From assembly GCA_022497155.1 (NCBI GenBank), contig MU385771.1:1-64000 (forward strand): a stretch of 64,000 nt of DNA. Reading direction: 5' to 3'. Below the pieces are notes generated by a model. That model saw only the letters and a list, made by a program, of their open reading frames with translations. It was not told the DNA's origin and made no database searches. Within the stretch, counting starts at the first letter, position 1; each line of letters starts with the position of its first letter. The translations under genes and the position numbers were made by a program. Below, one piece after another: positions 45,502 to 57,207 of this stretch. This stretch comes from Whalleya microplaca. Lineage: Eukaryota; Ascomycota; Sordariomycetes; Xylariales; Xylariaceae.

Positions 45502-47427
45502 ATGGGCGCGGGAGGTGACACGGGCACCGCTGCCGTCTACGATGCGGCCCTAAAACGCCGTCAGGACATGATGGGCGCATCGGGCCCCATGGCTCTGGTC
45601 AAGAACTTCAAGGTGTTCAGGATCGCGCTCTTCGCCTGTATCGGCGGTGTACTATACGGTTACAACCAGGGCATGTTCTCCGGTGTCCTGGAGATGCCTG
45701 CCTTCAAGACGCGTATGTGCTACGAGACTAACGATCTACATATCTTTGAATGTGTCCGTGTACTGACGTATCTGCTTTAGACATGGGCGAATACGATCCG
45801 ATCGACCCTTTGGCTGATCAGGCAAAAAAGGGCTGGCTGACAGCTATCCTCGAACTAGGAGCTTGGATCGGCACGCTGCTATCGAGTTTTCTCGCGGAGG
45901 CCATCTCTCGAAAATACGGTGTCCTAGTGGCGGTCATAGTCTTCATTATCGGTGTCGTTATTCAGGCGACGGCACAGTCTGGCGGCGCCGACGTTATCCT
46001 CGCGGGTCGTTTTATCACGGGGATGGGCGTGGGTTCGCTAGCTATGATTGTGCCCATCTACAATTCCGAGGTTGCACCGCCGGAGGTTCGAGGCGCGCTG
46101 GTGGCTTTACAACAGCTTGCCATCACCTTCGGTATCATGGTCAGTTTCTGGATCGACTACGGCACGAACTACATCGGGGGTACCCTTCTTGGCCTCCAGA
46201 CAGACGCCGCGTGGCTTGTACCTATCTGCTTACAGCTCTTTCCCGCAGTCGTGCTCTTTGTCGGTATGATCTTCATGCCTTTTTCGCCCCGCTGGCTGGT
46301 ACATCACGGCCGAGAGGCGGAGGCGCGCAAGATTCTTGCGAGTCTGCGTGGTCTTTCGCTCGACCATGAACTTGTGGAGCTTGAATTCCTCGAGATCAAG
46401 GCCCAGTCTCAATTTGAGAAGCGCACCGTGGCGGAACACTTCCCTCACTTGCGCGAGGAGACGAACTGGAATACGTTCAAGTTGCAGTTCGTGGCTATCA
46501 AGTCGCTGTTCCAGACCAAGGCCATGTTCAGGCGCGTCATCGTGGCTACCGTCACCATGTTTTTTCAGCAATGGACGGGTGTAAACGCTGTATTATACTA
46601 CGCACCTAGCATTTTTAAGAAGCTGGGCATGACCGACAATGCCACCAGTCTCTTGGCTACTGGCGTGGTTGGAATTCTCATGTTTCTCTTTACGATACCG
46701 GCCGTGCTATATATCGATCGCGTTGGTAGGAAACCCGTCTTGACTATTGGTGCTATTGGAATGGCTACGTGCCACATAATAATCGCCGTCATCGTTGCTA
46801 AGAACGCGAACCAGTGGGAAACTCAATCGGCTGCTGGGTGGGCCGCTGTAGCTATGGTCTGGCTATTCGTCATCCACTTCGGATACTCCTGGGGGCCATG
46901 TTCGTGGATTATCATTGCTGAAGTATGGCCGCTTAGCTCTCGGCCTTACGGAGTCTCACTTGGTGCTTCGAGTAACTGGATGAACAACTTCAGTAGGCTT
47001 TCTGGGCGCGAGCGCTCTATCTTTAGACCATGTGCTAACGTGTTCCCAGTTGTTGGTCAAGTTACTCCTATCATGCTTAACCGAATTGGATACGGCACAT
47101 ACGTTCTCTTTGGCCTATTGACATTCCTTGGCTCCGCATTTATCTGGTTTGTCGTGCCCGAGACGAAACGGCTAACTCTTGAGGAGATGGTATGTGTTTA
47201 GAAACCACGAAGAGCCCGGAAGATATGACATGACTAACAGATCATATCAGGATGTTATCTTCGGTTCCGAAGGAACTGCCCAGGCTGACTTTGAACGTAT
47301 GGAGGAGATCAATCGCGACATCGGGTTGACTGCTATGCTCCAAGGCTTGGGCGGTGGTGATGCTAGCAAACATGACATCTCTGTGGACAAGGCGGAGAAA
47401 GTCGCCGAGGACACTCAGGATATTTAA
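45502..47427 (+). CDS. MFS sugar transporter (hexose/quinate-type permease)
   Basis: Sugar/H+ symporter of the fungal sugar-porter MFS family in the plasma membrane. Exons 45502-45712, 45781-46992, 47050-47189, 47251-47427 give 579 residues with 12 predicted spans. Signatures: GGVLYGYNQGMFSGVLEMPAF in TM1, GRFITGMGVGSLAMIVPIYNSEVAPPEVRGALVALQQ, SPRWLVHHGREAEARKIL after TM6, FQQWTGVNAVLYYAPSIF in TM7, and PETKRLTLEEM at the end of TM12. Exon boundaries were fixed by restoring PAFKTHMGEYDP, NNFIVGQVTP and LEEMDVIFGSEG. The 47-residue tail is hydrophilic. Specificity cannot be told; it resembles high-affinity hexose and quinate carriers. Intron 2 is 57 nt, free of stops and divisible by three. 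Confidence 0.92.
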
Positions 47428-48814
47428 ATTTTAGCTCGGAAGCTTTCGAATGAGGAATAAAGGGGCCGGAACACCATGCTCGAGAGGCTCTGCCCTCAGA
47501 GTGCTCTTGTCCGCATTGCATAAGCTAATATTGCTTTTGAATCTACAGATACATTTCATATAGCTAATCTTACTTGACATATATCCAATATTAATGTTCG
47601 GTTGCCGTTCCCCGGGGTCTTATATCGTATAGGAGACTCCAGTTCTTATTATTGAGTTCATAGTGCATTTACGATATGGAAAGTAGTACGGATAGCTATA
47701 GTCAAGTACGGGATAATACGTGAAGTACCAAAAATACGTTATAGTACGAATGACTTAGTCAAGTTGCACGAACTAAAGATGATCCCTTTTGCTGATGACA
47801 AGTGAAAAGAATACTATATGTATGGGTTAAGCCCGGCTATTATTGAGTAATTTGCAGCACGCATGCTTAGCTGCCAGGACTACACAAATAACAACTTCAA
47901 CATTGGACAGCTGATGTTTTCAGTTATGCGACGTATAGCAGAGCTTGAGAATGAGAATTTGATACTTAACAATTCTGCGCTGGACCTTGTAGACGTCTCT
48001 GTGGCCTGTATGACACACGACTGAAATTGTACCCACGGTATATGTCGCATAATATTGAGATTTCCCCTAATACTTATGACATTAACTTCTGGGATATAAT
48101 ATGTCCCCTCGGCGATACGTGGGAGTGGCTCGCCCGCGGTGGCCTATTTCATATCCGGATGTACATACACAATACTGTTGACTCTAGTTCGATAAGCCAA
48201 CCAAGCTTCAGTGAAGTTTCGCTGATCGCCCCCTACATTGAACTAAATAGTTTGGTCTACTATTCAAATACAGAAAATCCAATATATCTACGCATAACAG
48301 AAGCTGACACATGCAGAGACGTCCGCGATGCCTGGTTCGGTATTCCCAATTACATATAGAATGGACATACACGATGCCAACCTATCTTGCATCACGTACA
48401 GTAGAGTGCACAATCAATAAGTAAACTCATTCACTACATCAAGTAAAGCCACTTAGTATATCTATAAAGGGACCAGAACGCTCACACCCACAGAACAAGT
48501 CAAATAACACATAATTATCGAGTAACTGTATCTCTGTCCATGAATATTAACTCTAGTTGCAATAGCAACCCTAGACAGTATATACGACACGCCGCCGCTA
48601 TAATCTAACCAAGTCCGTTCCATTGCAGCCAAGTCCAGTGTCCCAACTCCATACATACGTACATATACAGCAAATACACACTCCCTTTAGCCCAGCTAGA
48701 GGCACACGATTTGACGAGGCCGGTAACGATTCAAATTTACAAAGGCGTTCCTTGCCCGAGAAGCATGTTCTTTGTTTCATGAGGCAGCGCACCTACTCAC
48801 CTCCGCGCGCTCCC
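47428..48814. other. Intergenic region between convergent sugar transporter and MSH6
   Basis: 3' flanks. The only longer frame (48027-48359, plus) has no recognisable motif, promoter or codon bias and is not accepted. No RNA gene seen. Confidence 0.5.
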
Positions 48815-51800
48815 TTACAAGGCCTCGATGGCGCGCACGAGTACATCAAGCCCCCTCTCGCTAATATCCTCGTCCTTCCGCTCCCCAAGCAGGGCAGCGA
48901 CATCGCTTAGCATGCCGAGCGGGATATAGCAGCCCTCCCTAGCCCGCTCGAGGCTCTCCTTGAGCCTGCTGGTGTGTTCCCACTCTCTGGCGGCGACCTC
49001 GGCCCTCTCGATGACGCGGTCCGCGATGCCGCACATGGCGGCGCAGTGCATGCCAAAGGAGCCCTCGGCGACGCCGTCTTCCAGCTTGTAGAGGAAGGTG
49101 ACGCGCCTGTTCACGTCGTCGACGTGGATCTGCATGCGCTTGGCGCGGATCTCCGGGTGGTTCTCGAACTCGGTCGCGAGCGAGTGGTAGTGCGTGGCAA
49201 AGAAGCCGACGCAGCCGATGTGCGTCGCCACGTGGTGCAGGACCGCCTGGGCTACGGCCACGCCGTCGTAGCTCGACGTGCCGCGCCCGAGCTCGTCAAG
49301 AATGACGAGTGAGCGCGGCGTCGCCTCCGACAGGATCTTCTTAGTCTCCGACAGTTCTACGAAAAATGTCGATTGCGCTGCGAAGATGTTATCGTGGGCA
49401 CCCAGTCGCGACATGATGCGGTCGCAGGGCGTGAGCCGTGCCGAAGTGGCCGGCACGTAACAGCCGATCTGGGCCATGATGACGGCAATACAGGACTATT
49501 GAAAATTATTAGCAAAACCATGAAGACGCGCGTGAACAGCGCGACTCACCATCCGAAGGATTGTAGATTTGCCGGCAGCATTCGCGCCCGTCAGAAGATT
49601 GATCTTGGCAGAATCGCCACCGAGTACGACGTCGTTGGGGATGAAGTCGTCTACGGTGTTCAGCATGCAAGGATGCCGGAGCTCCTCGAACTCCACCACG
49701 GTACGCTCCTCGTCCACAAAGACTGGGCGGCAGCTGGGCTCGCCGAGGGAGGATGATGACCTGGCCAGGCTAATGAGACAGTCAAGCTGAGATGTGATAC
49801 GTATGGCTTGCAGCCACGTTGCCTTGTCGACGTCGAACCGCTTAAAAAGGCGCAGAGCAGCTTCTCGAGTCAGCTGGGAGTGCGTCTCCTCGGCCTCCTG
49901 CAGCTGCCGGACGAGGTTTGTTAACTCTTTGAAGTAGTAGCGTTTGACGCTGGCCGTAGCGGACATCTGCTGCCAGTCTTTGGGGACCTTGACCGACTTG
50001 GGAACCTCGATCTGGTAGATCTCCTTCCCAACAGTTGCGAACTTGAGCGACCTGGTCTTCAGCTCGGCCTTCTTCTTATCGAGTAGTATCTGGAGACTAT
50101 CCTTAATCTCAACTATCCTATCATGGCTAGCGTCGAAGTCTTCCTCGATGCCACGCTCAGGGACGAGGATCTTTTCTTCGCGAGCCTTCTTGCGGTCGAA
50201 AGCAGACTTCCAATACGACAGCGGCTCGTTGAGATCTGGCATGGATGAGACCAGGCGATGGACTAGGCCCTTGTCGCCGCCAAAATCGCCGAGTAGGCTC
50301 ATGGCAAATTCCATCTGTTCAAACCCTTCGAGCACCTTCACGAAGTCTTCTGGTCGACATGCTCCGGCGTGGATTCTCGATAGGAGGCGCTCGAGATCCG
50401 GCATCTTCGCCATCTGAGACGAGAACTGCTCTCGGACGCTACGATCGGCATTGAGCATGTCGACAGCATCCAAGCGCTCGTTGATCTTTTGGATGTTACA
50501 CAACGGGTGGCATACCCACTGGCGGAAGAGTCGTTTGCCAAACGGCGTGATGCACCGGTTGAGAAGGGTGAACAGCGTTCCGTCCAGTCCTCCGTTGACA
50601 GAGTTGGAGAAGATCTCAAGGTTGATCAAGGTTTGACCGTCCAGGATCAACGTGCCGTTCTTGTGAATAGGGTTGTACCAGGTGAAGTTGCCTTGGGATA
50701 AGAGATCGCGCTCGATCTTGAGCACTCGGAGGTACTGTACGAGGGCACCGAGAGCAGACATCAGCAAGTCCTTGTCTCTCGCCTCGGTCAGGACCGCGGG
50801 CCAGACCTCTTCGGCGCCTTCTTGTTCGGCGAAGTAGCCGTTGCAGCCAAGCTCTCGTCGCGTAAGCTCCGCCTCCCAAAATTCGCTGCCCGGCCTAAAG
50901 TAATTCCAGATGGTGGTGGGAGAGGTGTTATTCTTGAGTATGCGCAAGGCCTTGGTGGAGATACGAGACTTCTCGAGGAGCAGCTCGCGAGGGCTCGTCT
51001 GAGCGACCAGCGTCTCGAACTTGGTCAGGTCGACGTCGTCCTCGAACTCGGAGAGGAAGAACTGGCCCGTAGCAGCGTCGATGAAGGCAACGCCAAACGC
51101 GGGATGGTCATCGACGACAGACTCCTTGATGGCGACACAATACGTTGCCGTGTCGTCCTGAAGCATGCTGCCGTCGACCAGAGTGCCGCCGGTCAAGATG
51201 CAGGCCAGCTCCCGGCGAATGATCGTGTCCGGCTTCTTGGGCTTGACGCCGACACGTTCGCGCATCTCCTTACCCAGCGCCGTTTCCATCTGATCGACAC
51301 GCGCGACCTTGTAGCCCTTGGCAATGAACTGATTGACCCACATGTCCAACGAGCTCTCCGGGACACCGACCATACGCATATTGACACGGTCAGTGAGCTT
51401 CAGGTCGAACAGCTGGTGGCCGATGGTGGCATCATTTTCGTAAAGCTCATAGAATTTGCCCTTCTTGAAGAATACAACGGTATCCCATAGCTTCTGCTTG
51501 ATGTCCCAATACTGCTTCTCGAAGGCCGAGAAGCTGTTCCAGGCCATCGGGGGGACGTAGACGGTGGACGGGTCATAATCTGGGTGGCCCGCAGGGTTGC
51601 GGTTGATGTCGGCGATCTTGGCTAGCCACGGATACCGCTCCTCGGGCTCACGGGTGTGCGCCTTGGGTTTGTTGGCGGAGGTCTTGGGTGCGGTCGACGT
51701 AGCACACCTCCGCGTCACCGGCTCGACATGGTCGGGATCGTACCGCCACTGCTGCGCAGTCGACGTAGACGGCATGTCTTCCATGATCTCGTCATCGTCC

Positions 51801-52689
51801 ACCTGCTCATCCACTTCCGCTGATCTGGGGATGGACGGAGATGCCTGCGATCGCGATCGCTTTCGTGCGGTCTGGGCTTTGGTCGGGCGTTTCCTCTTCT
51901 TGGTCGGGGCGTCCGAGTCGTCCGACACAACGAAGTCGGCTATCTCGTCTATGGTGTAGTTATAATCATTAGCCCACAATGCGAGGGACACGTCAGCAGC
52001 CGCCCTCATAGATAGGCACATACCATCTTCTTCGTCATCTAGCGCGACGTCCTTTGTCTCTTCGTAGTCGTCTTCGTCATCTTCCACGACCTTGGATCGC
52101 TGACGACCCCGGCGTCGGGCTTGGGAGGCCTTCATGGCCACGAAGACATCCTCGTCCTCGTCGTCGGACGACTCGGCGTAGCTAACGGTCTTCTTCACCT
52201 GCCAATGGCAAAAAGCGGAGTCAGTGAACGGGACGAGCAGAACCACGGGATGAGTAGAGGGCAGTTAGTTACCTTGCGCGAGGGACTGCTATCCATGACG
52301 GCCTTGGTCGGAACAGCCTGCTTGATCTGGACCTCAGCAGGGGTGGCAGGAGAGGGCAGCGAATTGTTGAGTACCTTTACGGTGGCAGTAGAGTCGTGGT
52401 TCTCCTGGGAGCTGGAAGGCTCCAGGGCATCGCTGCTGGGGACGGGGGTGATGTGGGAAGATTTCTTGTTCAAGAGCTGGAGCGAGTTGGACTTGGTGGA
52501 TTCCTGAAGACAGGGCAGGGAGTCGGAGTTGGAATTGGAATTGCCAGTCTTGCTTTTCTGAGAGGCAGTTTTTGAAAAGAAACCGAGGATGCTCTGCTGC
52601 TGCTGCTGCTGCTTTGCGGTCGAAGAGGCCGAGCTGGGCTTCCTCGACAACGACGGCGTCTTGGCCGTTGGCGTCCTCTTCTCCCCCAT
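48815..52689 (-). CDS. MSH6: DNA mismatch repair protein Msh6
   Basis: Partner of Msh2 in MutS-alpha, which recognises base mismatches and small loops during replication-coupled repair in the nucleus. Exons on the minus strand: 52689-52273, 52198-52024, 51948-49550, 49495-48815, giving 1223 residues. N-terminal PCNA-binding PIP box (residues 31-38, QQSILGFF) preceded by a six-Gln run; acidic/basic linker with KKRKRPTKAQTARKRSR as likely NLS; mismatch-reading Phe-x-Glu motif near 363 (KFYELYEND); Walker A at 985-993 (GANAAGKST, the usual GPNMGGKST changed); Walker B at about 1060-1065 (LVILDELGRGTSSYDG). Intron 2 (75 nt) has no stop and is a multiple of three, so its retention would add 25 residues. 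Upstream ACGCGA motifs suggest cell-cycle (MBF-type) control. Confidence 0.95.
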
Positions 52690-52876
52690 CTTGACGCTGT
52701 TCTCCTCCCCGCAACGGATTAGCTAGTAGAAGAGCTGCCTTTACAACAACAACGGAAGACTCCTGAGCGCCCACCAATTGAACGAAACTTGTCCTGTTAG
52801 TCCTATAAGCAAATCTATCTATCAAATGTGGTGAGAAACGAGGAACGTATTGTGTCATGTGAAGGAAGACGGAGAG

Positions 52877-52969
52877 ACGCGACGCGACTGGATCGCACTA
52901 AAAAGCAATTAACTTTAATCACTTGGCCCAAGCTCCCTTCCCTTCGCGTCTCGCCTTCCCGCGTCGCGT
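52877..52969. promoter_or_regulatory. Cluster of ACGCGA (MCB-like) motifs upstream of MSH6
   Basis: Four ACGCGA/TCGCGT hexamers at 52877-52882, 52882-52887, 52944-52949 and 52964-52969, i.e. 190-280 bp upstream of the MSH6 start codon. ACGCG is the core bound by MBF-type factors; yeast MSH6 is a G1/S MBF target. Conserved cell-cycle control is therefore plausible (inference). Confidence 0.5.
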
Positions 52970-52987
52970 TGTGTTTCCACTTATTAA

Positions 52988-53005
52988 ATTATACCTAGGT
53001 ATAAT
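52988..53005. other. 18-bp perfect palindrome centred on ACCTAGGT
   Basis: ATTATACCTAGGTATAAT reads identically on both strands. It is the longest of many CCTAGG-centred palindromes in the intergenic DNA of this window. Confidence 0.7.
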
Positions 53006-53786
53006 ACATAAAGTATGTACAATTATACCCACAGAGGTACCTACATACATAAATCCCCTATTAGGTATGCATATACATGCTTACAATCTTATAAGCCATG
53101 CAGATACGATTCTACCTAGGTAAGTTCTCTTTGGCTTATTGCTACCTATGGACATACCTATAGGCGTCTTTTCGAATTAGTTCATAGTCTCCACGATTCT
53201 CTGTATATATATATATATATATATATCTTTCAGTAGCTTCAAGCTGGCGACTGTCCAATCCTCGTTTCTGGCGTTGGAGAGGGATGGGGGGAACGGAAGT
53301 CGATGAACCTCGATGCTGGCTATCACGGACCAAGGCACATGTGTAGATACATAGAATAGCTAAGACTACGTGCTATGTATAACGTTCTAACCTCAGAAGA
53401 TGTGGGCGGACAACGACAAGCATACTGTGTAAGTGACCAATTCAGTCATATATAATTGCACAGGCACGAACACGACGATTCACTTTGCTCTTGACCGACC
53501 GAATAAAGTAGGTTCATGGGTTCTTTAGGAGACTGAAATAACAACGATCTAAATATGTACACATTCCGAAACTCAGTTGCCGACACCTTGACCGCCTACT
53601 CCAGATAAAACCCTTCAGTTACTCCGAGACCCTGCATTTTGTCCATCGATACATTGAAGTGAAAGGCTATCCCCACCAAAGCCCGATGTTTCTTCGCTTG
53701 TAGTGGCCCTCAATGGGACCTGAAGGTAGTCCCAGTACGGTCTCCCAAGAGGCTAAGCATCTCCACGAGCATGTCAAAGCCACTCG

Positions 53787-54959
53787 CTAGCTTTGTCTCC
53801 TTCTTTTTCCGCCCCCGCTTCGTTTGGCAGGGATCAGATAATCCGTCGGAGCGAATAGGGGTTCATGGTACGGGCCGCAAAGATCGTATGGCTGGAGCTG
53901 CCTCTTGACTCCGTTCGCCGTAACATCAAACCGTTTCTCCTGGATGGCCTCGACGGCGATGCGGGCATTGAAGTCAAAGCTGGCCATCAGCACCCACGCG
54001 TTGATACCTGCCATCTCGATGCGCTGCTGGTACGGGTTGACCCATCGCGATAGGTCCGGGAACGGATTGCGCGCGTTGCCCTCCTTGGCCGACAAGCGCT
54101 GCTTGCCCGCCCACACCCAGTTGCTGATGACGTTGCCCAGCTCCTTGACGGCGTGGAAGCAGCGCTCGCCTGACGTGGCGTCCTCCAGCGGCATAGGACA
54201 CGACATGCCCAAATACCATTCGGCCTGCGAGGTATCGTATCCACCCCTGTTGAGGAAGTCTACTAGGCGACCCGTGATCCTCTGCTGGCGGTCATGCAAG
54301 AGGTCATGTTTTCCGTCGTTGCGCGGCTCAGCACTACGGCGAGGGTCGTAGACGGTATATGCGATGAGACGATCGTACGTATCGGGCTTCTCACCGGTGG
54401 ACTCGGCATACCAGGAGATCAAGACCCAATCCTTGCCCCATGCATCCTCGACCCAGATCGGCCAGACCAACCAGGGCTTCCTCTTGATATCTGGGTAATA
54501 CCTATAGGTCGTCCTGGTGGCCTCGTCCAGGTAAACTGGATCACTCATCCTCGTGTACATATTGTCGCGAGTTTGAGTGCAGGCACCCCAAAGATCAGGA
54601 CCGTTGGGAGGAGCGAAGGTTACCTCCGTCTGGACAGTCTGCGGCAGGCACTTCCAGATGTGGTCGCACGCAACGTCCATGGCGCACAAGGTGATGGGGG
54701 CATCTCGGGAGATCTGGAGGGAGTTGAGACCGTTCGAGGACCGGAATGTGTGGTTGACGAAGCTTGGATACGGTACATCCACTTTGCGTCTCTTGTCCAA
54801 GGGTTGATGTGCAAATGTCCCGTCGTTTAGTGTCCAGCCTGGGCCTAGGCGTATTTGATATTTGGCTGGACTTTCGAGTGGGAGAGTGCTAGCATCCGCC
54901 GGGCCTTGATCATGACCTGGTTGTTCCTCACGGGAATCTGAGGCCTCTTTACCGTCCAT
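53787..54959 (-). CDS. Hypothetical protein, faint resemblance to a Ulp1/C48-type fold
   Basis: Intronless 390-residue frame starting MDGKEASDSRE and ending in a basic patch (KRSGGGKRRRQS) that could be an NLS. I do not recognise the family with confidence. The central region WLVWPIWVEDAWGKDWVLISWYAES, then RLIAYTVYDPRR and, later, TSGERCFHAVKELGN follows the order of the C48 (Ulp1-like) protease core: a D-W-V-L strand where H-W-V-L is usual, an Asp-Pro strand end, and a Cys helix. The catalytic His would be replaced by Asp, so an active peptidase is doubtful. Ends of the frame and normal codon use indicate a real gene; the fold assignment is inference only. Confidence 0.6.
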   Translation of the reverse strand: MDGKEASDSREEQPGHDQGPADASTLPLESPAKYQIRLGPGWTLNDGTFAHQPLDKRRKVDVPYPSFVNHTFRSSNGLNSLQISRDAPITLCAMDVACDHIWKCLPQTVQTEVTFAPPNGPDLWGACTQTRDNMYTRMSDPVYLDEATRTTYRYYPDIKRKPWLVWPIWVEDAWGKDWVLISWYAESTGEKPDTYDRLIAYTVYDPRRSAEPRNDGKHDLLHDRQQRITGRLVDFLNRGGYDTSQAEWYLGMSCPMPLEDATSGERCFHAVKELGNVISNWVWAGKQRLSAKEGNARNPFPDLSRWVNPYQQRIEMAGINAWVLMASFDFNARIAVEAIQEKRFDVTANGVKRQLQPYDLCGPYHEPLFAPTDYLIPAKRSGGGKRRRQS

Positions 54960-55564
54960 CCTGTCTGAATGAGTCGTGCGAGGGGAGCTGTCGGTTTAAG
55001 CGACAACTCTACACCGGCGTCGTAAGATTTATCAGCGATAACAATATATTAATGAGTTAACAACACTAGGGGAATCGGATCAGGAGCAAAACCGTGGAAT
55101 GTATTCTGTTTTGAGTCCTCTATAATAATAGGTGTCTCGGCGAAGGATACATTCCTAAGGCTGCTGCGTCAAACACCCCATTCAACTGAATCCAGACGGT
55201 CGTTCTTTGTTTTACCACAACTTGAGCAATTCTTTTAAGAGGAGCCAAGGATATATACTCTTTATTCCTAGGGATGGTTGCGGTAGAGTCTCACTCGCAA
55301 TATACCCATGAAATATTTGTAGTATTTCTACTGCCGCTTTCATCTAGAGGTCTTCACAGACTCTGCTAGCACGACCTTATGAGTACCTTACAGTTGTACC
55401 TAGAAAGCTATTGTCTCAGTTAGGTTAAAAGAGACTGAATGCGCACAATTAACTCTTAATCCACTAATGCACCCATCTCCTTTGCTTCATGGAAGTACGT
55501 CGCGTGCAATTCTCATATTTATGGGATTTGATATGTAATAGTGCAATCAGCGAGAATGCACTGG
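54960..55564. other. Spacer between orphan gene and Dal5-type carrier
   Basis: Non-coding; should contain the orphan gene's promoter and the transporter's 3' end. Nothing distinctive seen. Confidence 0.5.
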
Positions 55565-57207
55565 TTACCGGCCATTCTCCATTTCCTCGCAGGTAGAGGC
55601 ACCAAGACTGGTGGCCATTCTACGAGCAGTTAATTCTGAATCTTTGGCAAGTGTGTATCTGTCAAGCCAGTGGACAACGCAGACCATACCGAGCATAAAT
55701 ATAACGACAACAATCATGGCAATGGATCCGTTTCTCCAATATGGCCTATATAGCATTTGAGCGTTAGTGAATGTCCCGTTGAGGAATTTTTAAAGGGCTT
55801 GTAGGAGTATGATTGGGCATAAATGAAGGGCTCACTGCTACCATGCCTTGAACTGCCCCTTGAACCAATTAGAAAATCAGGTGGAACATTCAGAATACTT
55901 ACGCGTCCGTTTCTGGGTAGAGTACAATCCCCCAGAATGTGTAGAGGCATGTAGAAGTAGCGTTCATTGCATATAGAGTGATGGCACGCACTGCATCGTC
56001 GCCCCCGCGTTGACATATGATGTTAGCCCAGCCGAATGAGACCGGATTCACGATATACGATGTTCCGGCCAAGTAGAATGCAAAAAACGTGCCTCCGAAT
56101 GACAGATCTGGAATTAGGAGAAGAACAGCAGAGACTAGCTGGAGCATAGATACCACGATACTCATCGGCGCCCGTCGCCCAGTGGCATCGATATACACCG
56201 CAGCAAGCACATTGGACACGATGCCGACCGCCTGGATACCAATAGGGTAGGTGTTGATCTGTGCCTGAGTGAACCGGTCGTCGTGGTGCTTGAGCCAGAG
56301 AAGGAACAAGTTTTGCACGCAAAATGCCTCCAGCGCTCCACAAACCACCGAGAAGAAGGAGAACAGGTAGAATGCTGGCGACTTGAAGGTCCTTCTTGCT
56401 AGGGACCACGGATTGATGTTGTGCCCATCCTTCTTCTTTGGTGGTAGACGGGAGAGAGCTAGCTTTCGTTCGACCTTGTTGAGCCAACGTGCGTTCGTGA
56501 TCTCGGGCACGTCGGGAAAGTACAAGAAACCCACGATAGCGATAGGACAAGTAATGATCCCGTTCACAAGGAACATCCACTGGGAGCCACTGAGCCCTGC
56601 ATACTCGTTCATGCCTTCATGAATAGCTGTCATCATTGCCCCGGCAAACATGGATCCTGCTTGTCCAGATGCCGTGAAGATGGCAGTGCGCTTGGCAATC
56701 TCAAGCGGTCGGTACCAAGAGCCTATGATATAGATGGTTCCGCAGTAGCTGCTTGCTTCTGCTAAGCCCTGAAAAAATCGGACGATACATAATTGAAGAT
56801 ATGTCTTACAAGCCGCCGTGGACATGGTCAAGGCTGCCCAAACCAGAACCATCAAGGGTAGCCAGATACGCGGCGCAACTTTCTGTATAACAATACCGTG
56901 TGGGATCTGGCCTATTACAGAGCCAGCGGTAAACATGGCCAGAATAACATTGTAATCAGTGCCACTGATGCCAAGTTCTTCCCTGAAGCCTGCGACATAA
57001 GCATTCGCAAAAGCTGCTCGATCGAGATAGTTAAAGAAGTAGCTGGTACAGCAATATGTGAGAATGAATAAGTCTGCTGGCGTCAGCGTTGAGCTACGAG
57101 ACCCATTGTGTCACTTAAGTACCTAGTTTCTGCACGAGACGCCTCTCCTCCTTACTCTTCGACTCATCCCCTAGAAAGGCTAGCAGGGCTCTTTGCACGA
57201 GCGACAT
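55565..57207 (-). CDS. MFS transporter, allantoate/organic anion:cation symporter type (Dal5 family)
   Basis: Fungal anion:cation symporter family carrier for ureides, vitamins or organic acids, in the plasma membrane. Exons on the minus strand: 57207-57123, 57073-55903, 55745-55565 give 478 residues. Family marks: FNYLDRAAFANAYVAGFREELGISG after TM1, MFTAGSVIGQIPHGIVIQKVAPRIWLP, RFFQGLAEASSYCGTIYIIGSWYR, and PETDAPYWRNGSIAM across the last intron. The exon 1/2 join meets a CAGCAG tandem acceptor: using the second AG gives KLDLFILTYCC, the family form; the first AG would insert one Ala. Substrate not predictable. The tail after TM12 is short and ends MENGR. Confidence 0.9.

Larger units (their letters stand above)
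52690..53786. other. MSH6 promoter and intergenic spacer
   Basis: Contains the MSH6 5' region, an 18-bp palindrome (52988-53005), a TACCTAGGTA copy (53113-53122) and an AT dinucleotide run at about 53203-53227. No gene supported. Confidence 0.5.

Noticed and set aside
48027..48359. 110-codon plus-strand frame between the sugar transporter and MSH6
   Set aside because: No recognisable domain and AT-rich codon use unlike neighbouring genes.
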